DNA from: Zeimonas sp032027205
GTDB taxonomy: Bacteria; Pseudomonadota; Gammaproteobacteria; Burkholderiales; Burkholderiaceae_E
DNA length: 64,000 bases
Reading direction: 5' to 3'
Assembly (NCBI GenBank): GCA_032027205.1
Contig: JAVSMN010000001.1
Coordinates: 3,289,418 to 3,353,417, forward strand
The position numbers and the translations under genes were made by a program. Positions 16,984-26,226 of this stretch are shown one piece after another. Under the pieces are notes generated by a model. It was not told the DNA's origin, did not search any database, and saw nothing but the letters and a program-made list of their open reading frames with translations. How positions within the stretch are numbered: the first letter of the stretch is position 1; every line of letters begins with the position of its first letter.

Positions 16984-18243
16984 ATGTGGAACCCGATCCG
17001 CTCGATCTTCTCGCTAAACGATCCCGGTTGGGGACGGGGGGGCGGCGGCGCCGACCAGCGTCCGCCGCAACGTCCGGGCAACGAAGGCCCGCCCGACCTC
17101 GATGAACTCTGGCGCGACTTCAACCGCAGGCTGAACTCGCTGTTTCGCCGCGGCGGCGGCGGGCCGCGCGGCCCGTCCGGCAACGGCGGCGAGCCGCCGT
17201 CGATGAAGGGCGCCGGCGCCGGCCTCGGCCTGCTCGTGCTGGTCGCCGTGCTGCTGTGGCTGGCGAGCGGCTTCTACATCGTGCAGGAAGGGCAGGCGTC
17301 GGTCGTCCTGCGTTTCGGCGAGTACAAGCAACTGGTCGATCGCGCCGGCTTCACCTGGCGCCTGCCGTACCCGATCGAGACGAACGAGATCGTCAACGTG
17401 CAGCAGTTGCGCACGGTGGAGGTCGGCTATCGCAACGCGGTGCGCAACAAGACGCTGCGCGAGTCGCTGATGCTCACGCTCGACCAGAGCATCGTCGACA
17501 TGCAGTTCACCGTGCAGTATCGCGTCGGTGACGTCAACGCCTATCTGTTCAACAACAACCTCGGCGCGGTGCCCGAGGAGATCGTGCGACAGGCCGCCGA
17601 GACCGCGATGCGCGAGACGGTCGGGCGCAACGGCGTCGACCAGGTGCTCTACGAGGAGAAGGAGCAGGTCGCGCAGGCCGCGCGCAAGCAGATCCAGTCG
17701 ATCCTCGACCGCTACCGGGCCGGCATCTCGATCGTCGATCTGACGATCCAGCAGGTGCAGCCCCCCGAGCAGGTACAGGCCGCCTTCGAGGATGCCAACA
17801 AGGCGGCGCAGGACCGCGAGCGCCTGATCAACGAGGGCCGCGCCTACGCCAACGACGTGATCCCGAAAGCGCGCGGAACGGCCGCGCGGGTGCTGCAGGA
17901 AGCCGAGGGCTATCGCCAGCGCGTGGTCGCCAATGCCGAGGGCGACACCAGCCGGCTGAACCAGATTGCCGCCGAGTACGCGAAGGCGCCGCAGGTTACG
18001 CGCGACCGCATGTATCTGGAGACGATGGAACGCATCTTCGCCAACACCAGCAAGGTCTACCTCGACTCGCGCACGAGCGGCAACCTGTTGTACCTGCCGC
18101 TCGACAAGCTGCTCGGCCAGGCGGGCGCCGATGCATCGCGCGCGGGCGGCTCCGCGACGCCGGCGACGAGCGCGCCGGAGACGCCCGCGGCGCCCACGCC
18201 GCGCAGCGACGGGCTGCGCAGCCGCGATCGCGACAGCCGCTGA
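16984..18243 (+). CDS. hflK: FtsH protease modulator HflK
   Basis: HflK and HflC form a large membrane cage around FtsH and restrict its access to membrane proteins. The 419-residue HflK has a glycine- and proline-rich cytoplasmic N-terminus and one membrane segment around residues 78-95. A periplasmic SPFH/band-7 domain follows (VQEGQASVVLRFGEY through IVDLTIQQVQPPEQV), then a coiled-coil and a flexible tail. The ATG at 16984 is 14 bases after the hflX stop. The long Gly-rich N-terminus matches the usual HflK family feature. Confidence 0.95.
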   Translation: MWNPIRSIFSLNDPGWGRGGGGADQRPPQRPGNEGPPDLDELWRDFNRRLNSLFRRGGGGPRGPSGNGGEPPSMKGAGAGLGLLVLVAVLLWLASGFYIVQEGQASVVLRFGEYKQLVDRAGFTWRLPYPIETNEIVNVQQLRTVEVGYRNAVRNKTLRESLMLTLDQSIVDMQFTVQYRVGDVNAYLFNNNLGAVPEEIVRQAAETAMRETVGRNGVDQVLYEEKEQVAQAARKQIQSILDRYRAGISIVDLTIQQVQPPEQVQAAFEDANKAAQDRERLINEGRAYANDVIPKARGTAARVLQEAEGYRQRVVANAEGDTSRLNQIAAEYAKAPQVTRDRMYLETMERIFANTSKVYLDSRTSGNLLYLPLDKLLGQAGADASRAGGSATPATSAPETPAAPTPRSDGLRSRDRDSR

Positions 18244-18259
18244 GCGGGGGGAAGCAACA

Positions 18260-19141
18260 ATGATGCAAAGAATCGTTCCCGCCGTGGTCGGCCTGCTGAT
18301 CGCGCTCTTCGTGCTGATGTCGTGCGTGTTCGTCGTCGACCAGCGCCAGTTCGCCGTCGTCTATGCGCTCGGCGAGATCCGCAAGGTGATCGACGCCCCG
18401 GGCCTGTACTTCAAGCTGCCGCCGCCGTTCCAGAACGTCGTCTATTACGACAAGCGGATCCTCACGATCGACACCTCCGAGAGCGATCGCTTCATCACGT
18501 CGGAGAAGCTCAACGTGATGATCGACACCTTCGTGAAGTGGCGCATCATCGATCCGCCCACCTTCATCCGCTCGGTGTCGGGCAGCGAGCAGATCGCCGT
18601 CGACCGGATCAACCGCAGCCTGCGCGACGCGTTGAACAACGAGATCGCGCGGCGCACCGTCTCCGACATGATCTCCAGCGCGCGCGACCAGGTCGTCGAG
18701 AACGTGCGCGCGAAGGTCAACGACGATTCGAAGCAGATCGGCGTCGAGATCATCGACGTGCGCCTGAAGCGCGTCGACTTCGCCCCCGAAGTCTCCGAGC
18801 GCGTGTTCGCGCGCATGGAGTCCGAGCGCAAGCAGGTCGCCAACGAGCGGCGCGCCACCGGCGCTGCCGAATCGGAGAAGATCCGCGCCGAGGCCGACCG
18901 CCAGCGCGAGGTGATCGTCGCCGAGGCCTATCGCGAGGCGCAGCAGATGCGCGGCCAGGGCGACGCGCGCGTCGCGCAGTTGTTCGCCGCGGCCTGGGCC
19001 AAGGACCCGCAGTTCGCCGAGTTCTACCGCAGCCTCGAGGCGTACCGGCTGTCGTTCGGCAGCAAATCCGACATCCTCGTGCTCGATCCGTCTTCGGACT
19101 TCTTCCGCTACTTCAAGGCGCCGGGCGCATCGGCGAAGTGA
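18260..19141 (+). CDS. hflC: FtsH protease modulator HflC
   Basis: HflC is the partner of HflK. The 293-residue product has an N-terminal membrane anchor (residues 6-24), then the SPFH domain (FVVDQRQFAVVYALGEI through VRLKRVDFAPE). A helical stretch ends in VAQLFAAAWAKDPQFAEFYRSL. A strong ribosome site GGGGGAAG precedes the ATG at 18260; a second ATG follows immediately. hflK ends 16 bases upstream. Confidence 0.96.
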   Translation: MMQRIVPAVVGLLIALFVLMSCVFVVDQRQFAVVYALGEIRKVIDAPGLYFKLPPPFQNVVYYDKRILTIDTSESDRFITSEKLNVMIDTFVKWRIIDPPTFIRSVSGSEQIAVDRINRSLRDALNNEIARRTVSDMISSARDQVVENVRAKVNDDSKQIGVEIIDVRLKRVDFAPEVSERVFARMESERKQVANERRATGAAESEKIRAEADRQREVIVAEAYREAQQMRGQGDARVAQLFAAAWAKDPQFAEFYRSLEAYRLSFGSKSDILVLDPSSDFFRYFKAPGASAK

Positions 19142-19320
19142 CGATCGAAGACTGGCTGCGTGCGATCGGCCTGGTGCTGATCCTCGAGGGCATGATGCCG
19201 TTGTTCGCGCCGTCGAACTGGCGCGAGATGTTCCTGCGCGTAGCCCGCATGCGTGACGGGCAGATCCGCTTCGTCGGATTCGGCGCGACCCTGGCCGGTC
19301 TCGCGCTGCTGCTGATCTAA
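19138..19320 (+). CDS. DUF2065 (YjeT-like) small membrane protein
   Basis: This 60-residue protein has two hydrophobic segments separated by a short basic stretch, which is the DUF2065 pattern (LGLVLILEGMMPLFAP-like start, WREM, RFVGFGATLAGL). It starts with GTG overlapping the hflC stop as GTGA. DUF2065 genes commonly sit between hflC and hisZ or purA. Its function is unknown; the location suggests a link to the HflKC membrane complex. Confidence 0.85.
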   Translation: MTIEDWLRAIGLVLILEGMMPLFAPSNWREMFLRVARMRDGQIRFVGFGATLAGLALLLI

Positions 19321-19322
19321 CC

Positions 19323-19328
19323 TACAAT
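19323..19328 (+). promoter_or_regulatory. Candidate -10 element for hisZ-purA
   Basis: TACAAT lies three bases after the DUF2065 stop in an otherwise GC-rich context. It would place a start near 19335, about 80 bases before the preferred hisZ ATG. No clear -35 box is seen at the right distance. Confidence 0.3.
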
Positions 19329-19415
19329 AGCCGGTTCGGCCGGACCCGGCGTATCCCGCGTCGTATTGCGCGCCCTATGCGCGCCCGGCTTCCGCACGAG
19401 GTATCGCTTCTTCCC

Positions 19416-20621
19416 ATGCTGCGCTGGCTGCTGCCCGAGAGTATCGCCGACGTCCTGCCGGCCGAAGCGCGCGCCATCGAGGACTTGCGCCGCCGGCTGC
19501 TCGACCTGTATCGCTCGTACGGCTACGAACTCGTCATGCCGCCGCTCATCGAGCACCTCGATTCGCTGCTCACCGGCTCCGCCCGCGACCTCGGACTGCG
19601 CACCTTCCAGCTGGTCGACCAGCTTTCGGGGCGAACGCTCGGCGTGCGCGCCGACATGACGCCACAGGTTGCGCGCATCGACGCGCACCTGCTCGACCGC
19701 GAAGGGGTCGTGCGGCTGTGCTACGCGGGCTCGGTGCTGCACACGCGCGCACAGGGCGTGCTCGCCACGCGCGAGCCGATCCAGATCGGCGCCGAGCTGT
19801 ACGGACACCCGGGCATCGAAGCCGAAGTCGAGACGATCGACCTGATGGTGCGCTCGCTCGCCGCCGCCGGCGTCGGCAAGCTGCGCATCGACCTGTGCCA
19901 CGTCGGCGTCGTGCAGGGCCTGCTCGATGCGCTCGGCCCGCTCGACCCCGAAGTCGACGTCGATGAGCTGTACCGGCTGTTGCAGGGCAAGGACATCCCG
20001 GGGCTGCACGAGGCATTGCGCGATTCGCCGGCGGCGCTGCGCGAGATGCTGCCCCTGCTTGCGCGACTGCACGGGCGCGCCGGCGCCGGCTTCGACGGCG
20101 ACGATTCGGCGCTGGCGCGCGCGCGAGCGCAGCTGCCCGATGCGCCGGCGATCCGCGACGCGCTCGAGCGCATCGAGCGCCTGTGCGCATCGCCCGTGCT
20201 GCAGCGCTGGCAGCAGCTCGAGCTGTCGATCGACCTGGCCGACCTGCGCGGTTATCGCTACCACAACGGCATCACGTTCGCGGCGTATGTCGAGGCGTTG
20301 CCCTACGCGATCGCGCGCGGCGGCCGCTACGACGACGTCGGTCGCGCCTTCGGCCGCGCGCGGCCGGCCACCGGTTTTTCGATCGAGCTGCGCGCGCTCG
20401 CCGGCCTGCTCGAGAACGGCGCGCCCGCCTCGGCGATCCGCGCACCGTGGTCCGACGATGCCGCGCTCGTCGAGGTGATCGACGCGCTGCGCGCCGCTGG
20501 CGAGATCGTCGTGCAGGCCCTTCCCGGGCGCGACCCGGGGCCGCAGGAGTTCGTCTGCGATCGCGAACTCGTGCTGCGAGGCAACGAATGGATCGTCGAC
20601 CCGGTCGGTGGGCTGCGCTGA
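19416..20621 (+). CDS. hisZ: ATP phosphoribosyltransferase regulatory subunit HisZ
   Basis: HisZ is a catalytically inactive relative of histidyl-tRNA synthetase. It pairs with the short form of HisG in the first step of histidine synthesis. The 401-residue product has class II synthetase-like elements (PLIEHLDSLLTG, VRADMTPQVARIDAHLL, LCYAGSVLHT, GGRYDDVG). It lacks the anticodon-binding C-terminus of HisS. The ATG at 19416 gives the family start MLRWLLPESIADVLP; an ATG at 19377 would add 13 residues. A true hisS exists at 10091. purA follows. Confidence 0.93.
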   Translation: MLRWLLPESIADVLPAEARAIEDLRRRLLDLYRSYGYELVMPPLIEHLDSLLTGSARDLGLRTFQLVDQLSGRTLGVRADMTPQVARIDAHLLDREGVVRLCYAGSVLHTRAQGVLATREPIQIGAELYGHPGIEAEVETIDLMVRSLAAAGVGKLRIDLCHVGVVQGLLDALGPLDPEVDVDELYRLLQGKDIPGLHEALRDSPAALREMLPLLARLHGRAGAGFDGDDSALARARAQLPDAPAIRDALERIERLCASPVLQRWQQLELSIDLADLRGYRYHNGITFAAYVEALPYAIARGGRYDDVGRAFGRARPATGFSIELRALAGLLENGAPASAIRAPWSDDAALVEVIDALRAAGEIVVQALPGRDPGPQEFVCDRELVLRGNEWIVDPVGGLR

Positions 20622-20667
20622 CTGCGCCGCCGGGCAATCGAACGCGAATCGAGGGAATCTGCTGCAG

Positions 20668-21960
20668 ATGGCGAAGAACGTCGTGATCGTCGGGACCCAG
20701 TGGGGCGACGAAGGCAAGGGCAAGGTCGTCGACTGGCTCACCGATACTGCGCGCGGTGTCGTGCGCTTCCAGGGCGGGCACAACGCCGGGCACACGCTGG
20801 TGATCGGCGGGCGCAAGCAGGTGCTGCGCCTGATCCCATCGGGCATCCTGCGCGATGACGTGCACTGCTACATCGGCAGCGGTGTCGTCGTGTCGCCCGC
20901 GGCACTGCTGCAGGAGATCGACGAACTCGAAGCGGCCGGCATTCGCGTGCGCGGGCGGCTGCACCTGAGCGATGCGGCAACGCTGATCCTGCCGTACCAC
21001 GTCGCGCTCGACCAGGCGCGCGAGGCCAAGCGCGGGGCGGATGCGATCGGCACCACCGGGCGCGGCATCGGACCGGCCTACGAAGACCGCGCCGCGCGCC
21101 GCGCGTTGCGCACCGGCGACCTGCTCGATGCCGCGCGTTTTCGCGCGCGACTCGGCGAGACGCTCGAGCTGCACAACTTCACGCTGCAGCATTTCCTGAA
21201 CGCGCAGCCGCTCGATGCGCAGCGCGTGGCCGACGATACGCTGGCGCTGGCCGAGCGCATCGCACCGATGATCGCCGACGTGCCCTCGATGCTCGCCGCG
21301 TCGATGGCGCGCGACGAGCCGCTGCTATTCGAGGGCGCGCAGGGCGCGCTGCTCGACGTCGACCATGGCACCTATCCGTACGTCACGAGCAGCAATTGCG
21401 TGGCCGGTGCAGCCGCGGCCGGTGCCGGCGTCGGGCCGCAGGCGTTGCATTCGGTGCTTGGCATCGTGAAGGCGTACACCACGCGCGTCGGCGCGGGCCC
21501 GTTCCCCACCGAACTGCACGACGACGTCGGACGGCATCTGGCCACCGTCGGCAAGGAGTTCGGCTCGGTCACCGGGCGGCCGCGCCGCTGCGGGTGGTTC
21601 GATGCGCCGGCGCTCGCGCGCTCGATCCAGCTGAACGGCGTCAGCGGCCTCGTCGTCACCAAGCTCGACGTGCTCGACGGACTGTCCACGGTCAAGCTGT
21701 GCACCGCCTACCGCCGCGGCTCGCGCACGCTCGATCTGCTGCCCTTCGGCGCCGACGCGGTCGCGCAATGCGAGCCGGTCTACGAGGAGATGCCCGGCTG
21801 GAGCGAGAGCACGGTGGGCGTTCGCGACTGGTCGGCGCTGCCGCCGAATGCGCAGCGCTACCTCGAGCGGCTTGCCGAGCTCGCGCGCGCGCCGATCTCG
21901 CTGGTCTCCACCGGCCCCGATCGCGACGAGACGATAGTGCTGCGCCACCCGTTCGCCTGA
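20668..21960 (+). CDS. purA: Adenylosuccinate synthetase
   Basis: PurA joins IMP and aspartate using GTP, the first committed step to AMP. The 430-residue protein starts with the diagnostic GTQWGDEGKGKVVDWL containing the catalytic aspartate and P-loop. It includes GTTGRGIGPAYEDR, FEGAQGALLDVDHGTYPYVT and RPRRCGWFDAPAL. A GAGGGAA ribosome site precedes the ATG. The hisZ-purA-phosphoribosyltransferase order is common in Betaproteobacteria. Confidence 0.98.
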   Translation: MAKNVVIVGTQWGDEGKGKVVDWLTDTARGVVRFQGGHNAGHTLVIGGRKQVLRLIPSGILRDDVHCYIGSGVVVSPAALLQEIDELEAAGIRVRGRLHLSDAATLILPYHVALDQAREAKRGADAIGTTGRGIGPAYEDRAARRALRTGDLLDAARFRARLGETLELHNFTLQHFLNAQPLDAQRVADDTLALAERIAPMIADVPSMLAASMARDEPLLFEGAQGALLDVDHGTYPYVTSSNCVAGAAAAGAGVGPQALHSVLGIVKAYTTRVGAGPFPTELHDDVGRHLATVGKEFGSVTGRPRRCGWFDAPALARSIQLNGVSGLVVTKLDVLDGLSTVKLCTAYRRGSRTLDLLPFGADAVAQCEPVYEEMPGWSESTVGVRDWSALPPNAQRYLERLAELARAPISLVSTGPDRDETIVLRHPFA

Positions 21961-21987
21961 GGACGTCGTTCTAGATGAGGCTGCGGC

Positions 21988-22494
21988 ATGCGCGACCTGC
22001 ACGTTTCCTGGGACGAATACAACCGGCTCGTCGAGAAGCTCGCGCTGAAGGTCTGGGAGTCGGGCTGGAGCTTCGATGCGGTGGTGTGCGTGGCGCGCGG
22101 CGGGCTGCGCATCGGCGACGTCTTCTCGCGCCTGTTCGACAAGCCACTGGGCGTCGTCTTCACGAGCTCGTATCGCGAAAACGAAGGCAAGCGGCGCGGT
22201 GACCTCCATATCGGCGAGCAGCTGGCCTGCGCGGGCGCGTTGCCCGGACCGAACTGGCTGCTCACCGACGACCTGGCCGATTCCGGCGCCACGCTCGTGC
22301 ATCTCGTGCCCGCGCTGCTCGGGCGCCACCCGCAGGCGACGCAGATCCGCACGGCGGTACTATGGCGAAAGGGCGCCTCGATTACACAACCGGATTACGC
22401 CGTCGAGCACCTGCCGAGCAACCCGTGGATCCATCAGCCATTCGAGGAGTACGACCATATGCGGCCGGGCGACCTCAAGGCACGATGGGGCTAG
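21988..22494 (+). CDS. Phosphoribosyltransferase family protein
   Basis: The 168-residue protein has a type I phosphoribosyltransferase fold. The early segment VVCVARGGLRIGDVFSRLF resembles the hypoxanthine/xanthine-guanine group. The PRPP-binding loop is LLTDDLADSGATL, a variant of the usual VDDVxDTG motif with both acidic residues kept. It lies 27 bases after purA, which supports a purine salvage role. The exact base used cannot be told from the sequence. Confidence 0.8.
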   Translation: MRDLHVSWDEYNRLVEKLALKVWESGWSFDAVVCVARGGLRIGDVFSRLFDKPLGVVFTSSYRENEGKRRGDLHIGEQLACAGALPGPNWLLTDDLADSGATLVHLVPALLGRHPQATQIRTAVLWRKGASITQPDYAVEHLPSNPWIHQPFEEYDHMRPGDLKARWG

Positions 22495-22497
22495 CGT

Positions 22498-22527
22498 GAA
22501 AACAAGAAAGCCTGCTCGCGCAGGCTT
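22498..22527 (-). terminator. Intrinsic terminator of the tRNA-Leu gene
   Basis: An 8-bp stem with a four-base loop (AAGCCTGC at 22508-22515, GCAGGCTT at 22520-22527) lies just past the tRNA on the minus strand. It is followed there by a T-rich run (TTTCTTGTTTTC). This is a standard factor-independent terminator. Confidence 0.75.
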
Positions 22528-22532
22528 CGTGA

Positions 22533-22619
22533 TGGTGCCCAGAAGAGGACTCGAACCTCCACAGTGTTGCCACCGCCAGGACCTGAACCTGGTGCGTCTA
22601 CCAATTCCGCCATCTGGGC
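22533..22619 (-). tRNA. tRNA-Leu (anticodon CAG)
   Basis: Read on the minus strand, the 87-base sequence starts GCCCAGATGGCGGAATTGG and ends with an encoded CCA. The acceptor stem GCCCAGA pairs with TCTGGGC. The anticodon loop TTCAGGT gives CAG, reading CUG codons. The long variable arm (GGCGGTGGCAACACTG) marks a type II tRNA, and the T loop GGTTCGAGTCC is canonical. Confidence 0.96.
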
Positions 22620-22684
22620 GATGTGCCGCGGAGGAACCCCGCAGGCTGCAACCGGGAGGAAGTCCGGTCGCGCGTAGAGGCGGG

Positions 22685-22713
22685 ATCTTACACCGCAGCC
22701 GCGGTGTTGTCGA
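22685..22713 (-). promoter_or_regulatory. Candidate sigma-70 promoter for tRNA-Leu
   Basis: On the minus strand TCGACA (22713-22708) and TAAGAT (22690-22685) are separated by exactly 17 bases, a good -35/-10 pair. Initiation would be near 22678, about 60 bases upstream of the tRNA. The spacer carries a small inverted repeat (CACCGC / GCGGTG). Confidence 0.5.
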
Positions 22714-22731
22714 ATCGAACGAGACGGCCGC

Positions 22732-25377
22732 GTGACCGACAAGACCTGGTTCGCGCCGACGCGCGAAGCGATCCTCGAATGCCTGCGCGCGGCCGATGTT
22801 CCGATGACGCCGCACGAACTCGCTGAGCGCCTGGCGGTGCCGTCGACGCATTTCGAAAACCTGAACCGGCGCCTGCTCGCGATGGAGCGCGACGGACAAC
22901 TGCTGCCGAACCGCAAGGGCGTGCTGCTGCTGGCGAGCAAGCTCGACCTCGTCGCCGGCCGCGTGCAGGGTCATCGCGACGGATTCGGGTTCCTCATTCC
23001 CGACGAGGGCGGAATCGACGTGTTCCTGTCGCCGCGCGAGATGCAGAAAGTGATGCACGGCGATCGCGTGCTGCTCAAGCGCACCGGTTTCGACTCGCGC
23101 GGTCGTCCGGAGGGCCGCATCGTCGAGGTCACCGAACGCGCGAACCGGCGCATCGTCGGGCGCTTCCTCGAGGAACGCGGCGTCTCGCTGGTCGTGCCCG
23201 AAGACCAGCGCATCAAGCACGATATCGTCATTCCTTCCGGCGACACGCAGCGCGCGCAGCAGGGACAGGTCGTCACCGTCGAGATCATCGAGCCGCCGGC
23301 GGGCGGGTCGCCGCCGATCGGACGCGTCGTCGAAGTGCTCGGCGAGATCGACGATCCGGGCATGGAGATCGAGATCGCCGTGCGCAAGTTCGACGTGCCG
23401 CACGAGTTCAGCGACGCGGCGCTCGAGCGCGCGTCGCGGCTGCCCAGCGCCGTGCCGGCGGCCGATCTGGCCGGTCGCGTCGATCTGCGCGACGTGCCGC
23501 TGGTGACGATCGACGGCGAGGACGCGCGCGATTTCGACGACGCGGTCTACTGCGAGCCGATGCCGGCGAGCGCGCGGCGTGATGCGGCGTTCCGGCTGAT
23601 CGTCGCGATCGCCGACGTCGCGCACTACGTGGGCGACGGCGACGGACTCGATCACGATGCGCTCGAGCGCAGCACCTCGGTGTACTTCCCGCGTCGCGTG
23701 ATCCCGATGCTGCCGGAGAAGCTCTCCAACGGGTTGTGTTCGCTCAACCCGCACGTCGATCGCCTGGTGCTCGTCTGCGACATGGTGGTCGAGCGCAGCG
23801 GTCGTGTGCGCGGCTACCAGTTCTACGAGGCGGTGATGCATTCGGCGGCCCGCCTGACCTATGACGAGGTGTGGGCGATGCTGTCGGGCGCGGCGGCCTC
23901 GCTGTCGGTAGCCCCTGGCCACGCGGCGCTCGCGCCGCAACTGCGTGATCTGCACGAGTTGTACCGCGTGCTCGCCGGCGCGCGCCGCGCGCGCGGCGCG
24001 ATCGACTTCGAGACCGTCGAGACGAAGATCGTCTGCGACCCGGCCGGTCGCATCGAGCGAATCGTTCCGAGCCAGCGCAACGACGCGCACAAGGTGATCG
24101 AGGAATGCATGCTCGCGGCCAACGTCTGCGCGGCCGACTGGATGCGGCGAAGTCGACACCCGGGCCTGTATCGGGTGCACGAAGGCCCGGTTCCGGAGAA
24201 GCTCGCGAAACTGCGCGAGTTCCTGCGCGGCTTCGGGCTGGCGCTGGGTGGCGGCGACGATCCGTCGCCGGCCGATTACGCCGCGCTCGTCGAGACCGTG
24301 CGCGCGCGTCCCGACGCGGTGCTGCTGCAGACGATGATGCTGCGCTCGATGCAGCAGGCGGTGTACTCGCCGGACAACGAGGGCCACTTCGGCCTGGCAT
24401 ACGACGCCTACGCGCATTTCACGTCGCCGATCCGGCGCTATCCCGACCTGCTCACCCATCGCGTGATCAAGGCGATGCTGCGCGGCGAGCGCTATCAGCC
24501 GGTGCCGGATGCCGCGCTGCTCAGCGAGGCGATCCGCATTCGCCCGCCGGGCGCCGACGACGACCTGATCGAACCGGTGATCGACGACGAGGGGTCGGCG
24601 AGCGGACTGACTTTCGATGCCAGACGGCCGCACGAGTCGGCCGCGAGCGGCGACGAGCCGAGCGCGCGGTCGGCGCGCGCGCCTGCTTCCACAAAAGGGG
24701 CCGCTTCGGCGGCCACGAAAGCGCAGCGCGGCGCGAAACGCGCCGCCGCAGCGAAGTCGCGTCCGGCGTCGCGCGCGAGCGCGCGGACAGCCGAGCAGGC
24801 CGCTTCCGGACCCGAACGCCGCGAGCACGAGTTGTGGCGGCTGCTCGGGGCAATCTGCTCGATGCACGAGCGGCGCGCCGACGAGGCCTCGCGCGACGTC
24901 GAGGCGTGGCTGAAGTGCCTGTACGTGCGTGAGCGCGTCGGCGAAGCCTTCGTCGGTCGCGTCACCGGCGTGGCGCCGTTCGGCATCTTCGTCACGCTCG
25001 ACGAACTGTACGTCGAGGGGCTGGTGCACGTCTCCGAACTGGGCAGCGAGTATTTCCAGTACAACGAGGTCGCCCACGAACTGCGCGGCGAGCGCACCGG
25101 CAAGCGCTTCCGTCTCACCGACGAAGTCGAGGTGCAGGTCTCGCGCGTCGATCTCGAAGCTCGTCGCATCGATTTTCGGCTCGTCGATCGACTGGGCTTT
25201 CGCGAGTTGCAGCGCCGCGGCGATACGCGCGAAGCGGACGTGCCTTCGGCGCCGAAGGCCGCGCCGGCGAAGTCGGAGAAGGTGAAGAAGGCGCGCGCCG
25301 AACGCGCCGCGGCGCGCAGCAAGGTGCCGGCGGCGACGGCGAAGAAGCGGCGCACTGGTCTGCGTCGTCGCCACTGA
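22732..25377 (+). CDS. rnr: Ribonuclease R
   Basis: RNase R is a 3'-5' exoribonuclease that degrades structured RNA. The 881-residue protein, with a GTG start, has an N-terminal winged-helix segment and then cold-shock domains (GRVQGHRDGFGFLIPDE). The RNB catalytic domain carries DGEDARDFDDAVYCE (metal-binding aspartates) and FTSPIRRYPDLLTHR, and a C-terminal S1 domain contains GRVTGVAPFGIFV. A low-complexity, lysine/arginine/alanine-rich insertion of roughly 80-100 residues (about 600-698) interrupts the end of the RNB domain before CSMHERRADEASRDVE. rlmB follows after 47 bases, the conserved pairing. Confidence 0.95.
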   Translation: MTDKTWFAPTREAILECLRAADVPMTPHELAERLAVPSTHFENLNRRLLAMERDGQLLPNRKGVLLLASKLDLVAGRVQGHRDGFGFLIPDEGGIDVFLSPREMQKVMHGDRVLLKRTGFDSRGRPEGRIVEVTERANRRIVGRFLEERGVSLVVPEDQRIKHDIVIPSGDTQRAQQGQVVTVEIIEPPAGGSPPIGRVVEVLGEIDDPGMEIEIAVRKFDVPHEFSDAALERASRLPSAVPAADLAGRVDLRDVPLVTIDGEDARDFDDAVYCEPMPASARRDAAFRLIVAIADVAHYVGDGDGLDHDALERSTSVYFPRRVIPMLPEKLSNGLCSLNPHVDRLVLVCDMVVERSGRVRGYQFYEAVMHSAARLTYDEVWAMLSGAAASLSVAPGHAALAPQLRDLHELYRVLAGARRARGAIDFETVETKIVCDPAGRIERIVPSQRNDAHKVIEECMLAANVCAADWMRRSRHPGLYRVHEGPVPEKLAKLREFLRGFGLALGGGDDPSPADYAALVETVRARPDAVLLQTMMLRSMQQAVYSPDNEGHFGLAYDAYAHFTSPIRRYPDLLTHRVIKAMLRGERYQPVPDAALLSEAIRIRPPGADDDLIEPVIDDEGSASGLTFDARRPHESAASGDEPSARSARAPASTKGAASAATKAQRGAKRAAAAKSRPASRASARTAEQAASGPERREHELWRLLGAICSMHERRADEASRDVEAWLKCLYVRERVGEAFVGRVTGVAPFGIFVTLDELYVEGLVHVSELGSEYFQYNEVAHELRGERTGKRFRLTDEVEVQVSRVDLEARRIDFRLVDRLGFRELQRRGDTREADVPSAPKAAPAKSEKVKKARAERAAARSKVPAATAKKRRTGLRRRH

Positions 25378-25424
25378 CGCGCGCGCCTCCGGCCGATCCT
25401 CCCGATGCACGAGTACCACGATCG

Positions 25425-26168
25425 ATGCTGATCTACGGATTCCACTCGGTGCTCGCGCGACTGCGCCGCGCGCCGGCCGGTGTGCGCGAGTTGTACGTAG
25501 ATGCACGACGCGAGGACGCGCGCGTGCGCGACCTGCTGCGCGTGGCGGAGGCGGCGGGCGTGCGCGCGCATTTCGTCGACGCCGACCGCCTCGAGCGGCT
25601 GTGCCCGCACAAGCGGCATCAGGGCGTCGTCGCGCTCGTCGAGGCGCCGCCGAAAGGGCAACGACTCGACGAGTTGCTAGACGAGCACGAGAACGACGCC
25701 GAGCCGATCCTGCTGCTCGTGCTCGACGGCGTCACCGATCCGCGCAATCTCGGCGCGTGCCTGCGAGTGGCCGACGGCGCGGGGGCCGCGGCGGTGATCG
25801 CGCCGAAGGACCGCGCCTGCGCGCTCACCGAGATCGCGATGCAGACGGCGAGCGGCGCCGCCGAAAGCGTTCCGTACCTGATGGTGACGAATCTCGCGCG
25901 CGCGCTGGACGAGATCCGCGATCGCAACATCTTCATCGTCGGCACCGACGAGCGCGCGAGCGCCGATCTGTACCAGCAGGGGCTTTCCGGTCCCGTTGCC
26001 TGGGTGCTCGGTGCGGAGGGGAGCGGGATGCGCAGGCTTACGCGTGAGCGCTGCGATGCGCTGGCACGCATTCCGATGCGAGGGGCGGTCGGCAGCCTGA
26101 ACGTGTCGGTGGCGGCGGGGGTGGTGTTGTACGAGACGGTGCGTCAGCGGGCGGCGGCGGGCGGGTGA
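25425..26168 (+). CDS. rlmB: 23S rRNA (guanosine-2251-2'-O)-methyltransferase RlmB
   Basis: RlmB is a SpoU-family (SPOUT) enzyme that methylates the 2'-OH of G2251 in 23S rRNA. The 247-residue product starts with a substrate-binding domain (YGFHSVLARL). The SPOUT motifs follow: LLVLDGVTDPRNLGACLRVAD (motif 1), WVLGAEGSGM (motif 2) and IPMRGAVGSLNVSVAAGVVL (motif 3). Length and motifs are standard. Confidence 0.95.
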   Translation: MLIYGFHSVLARLRRAPAGVRELYVDARREDARVRDLLRVAEAAGVRAHFVDADRLERLCPHKRHQGVVALVEAPPKGQRLDELLDEHENDAEPILLLVLDGVTDPRNLGACLRVADGAGAAAVIAPKDRACALTEIAMQTASGAAESVPYLMVTNLARALDEIRDRNIFIVGTDERASADLYQQGLSGPVAWVLGAEGSGMRRLTRERCDALARIPMRGAVGSLNVSVAAGVVLYETVRQRAAAGG

Positions 26169-26226
26169 CGGGGGTGGCGGCGGTCTGCGCCTCGGGCGCG
26201 GCGATGCGTCGCGCGAGCATGACGGC

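Noticed and set aside
22360..25506. Minus-strand frame of about 1050 codons opposite rnr
   Set aside because: It even reads through the tRNA-Leu gene; no domain is recognisable, and rnr has clear motifs in the true frame.
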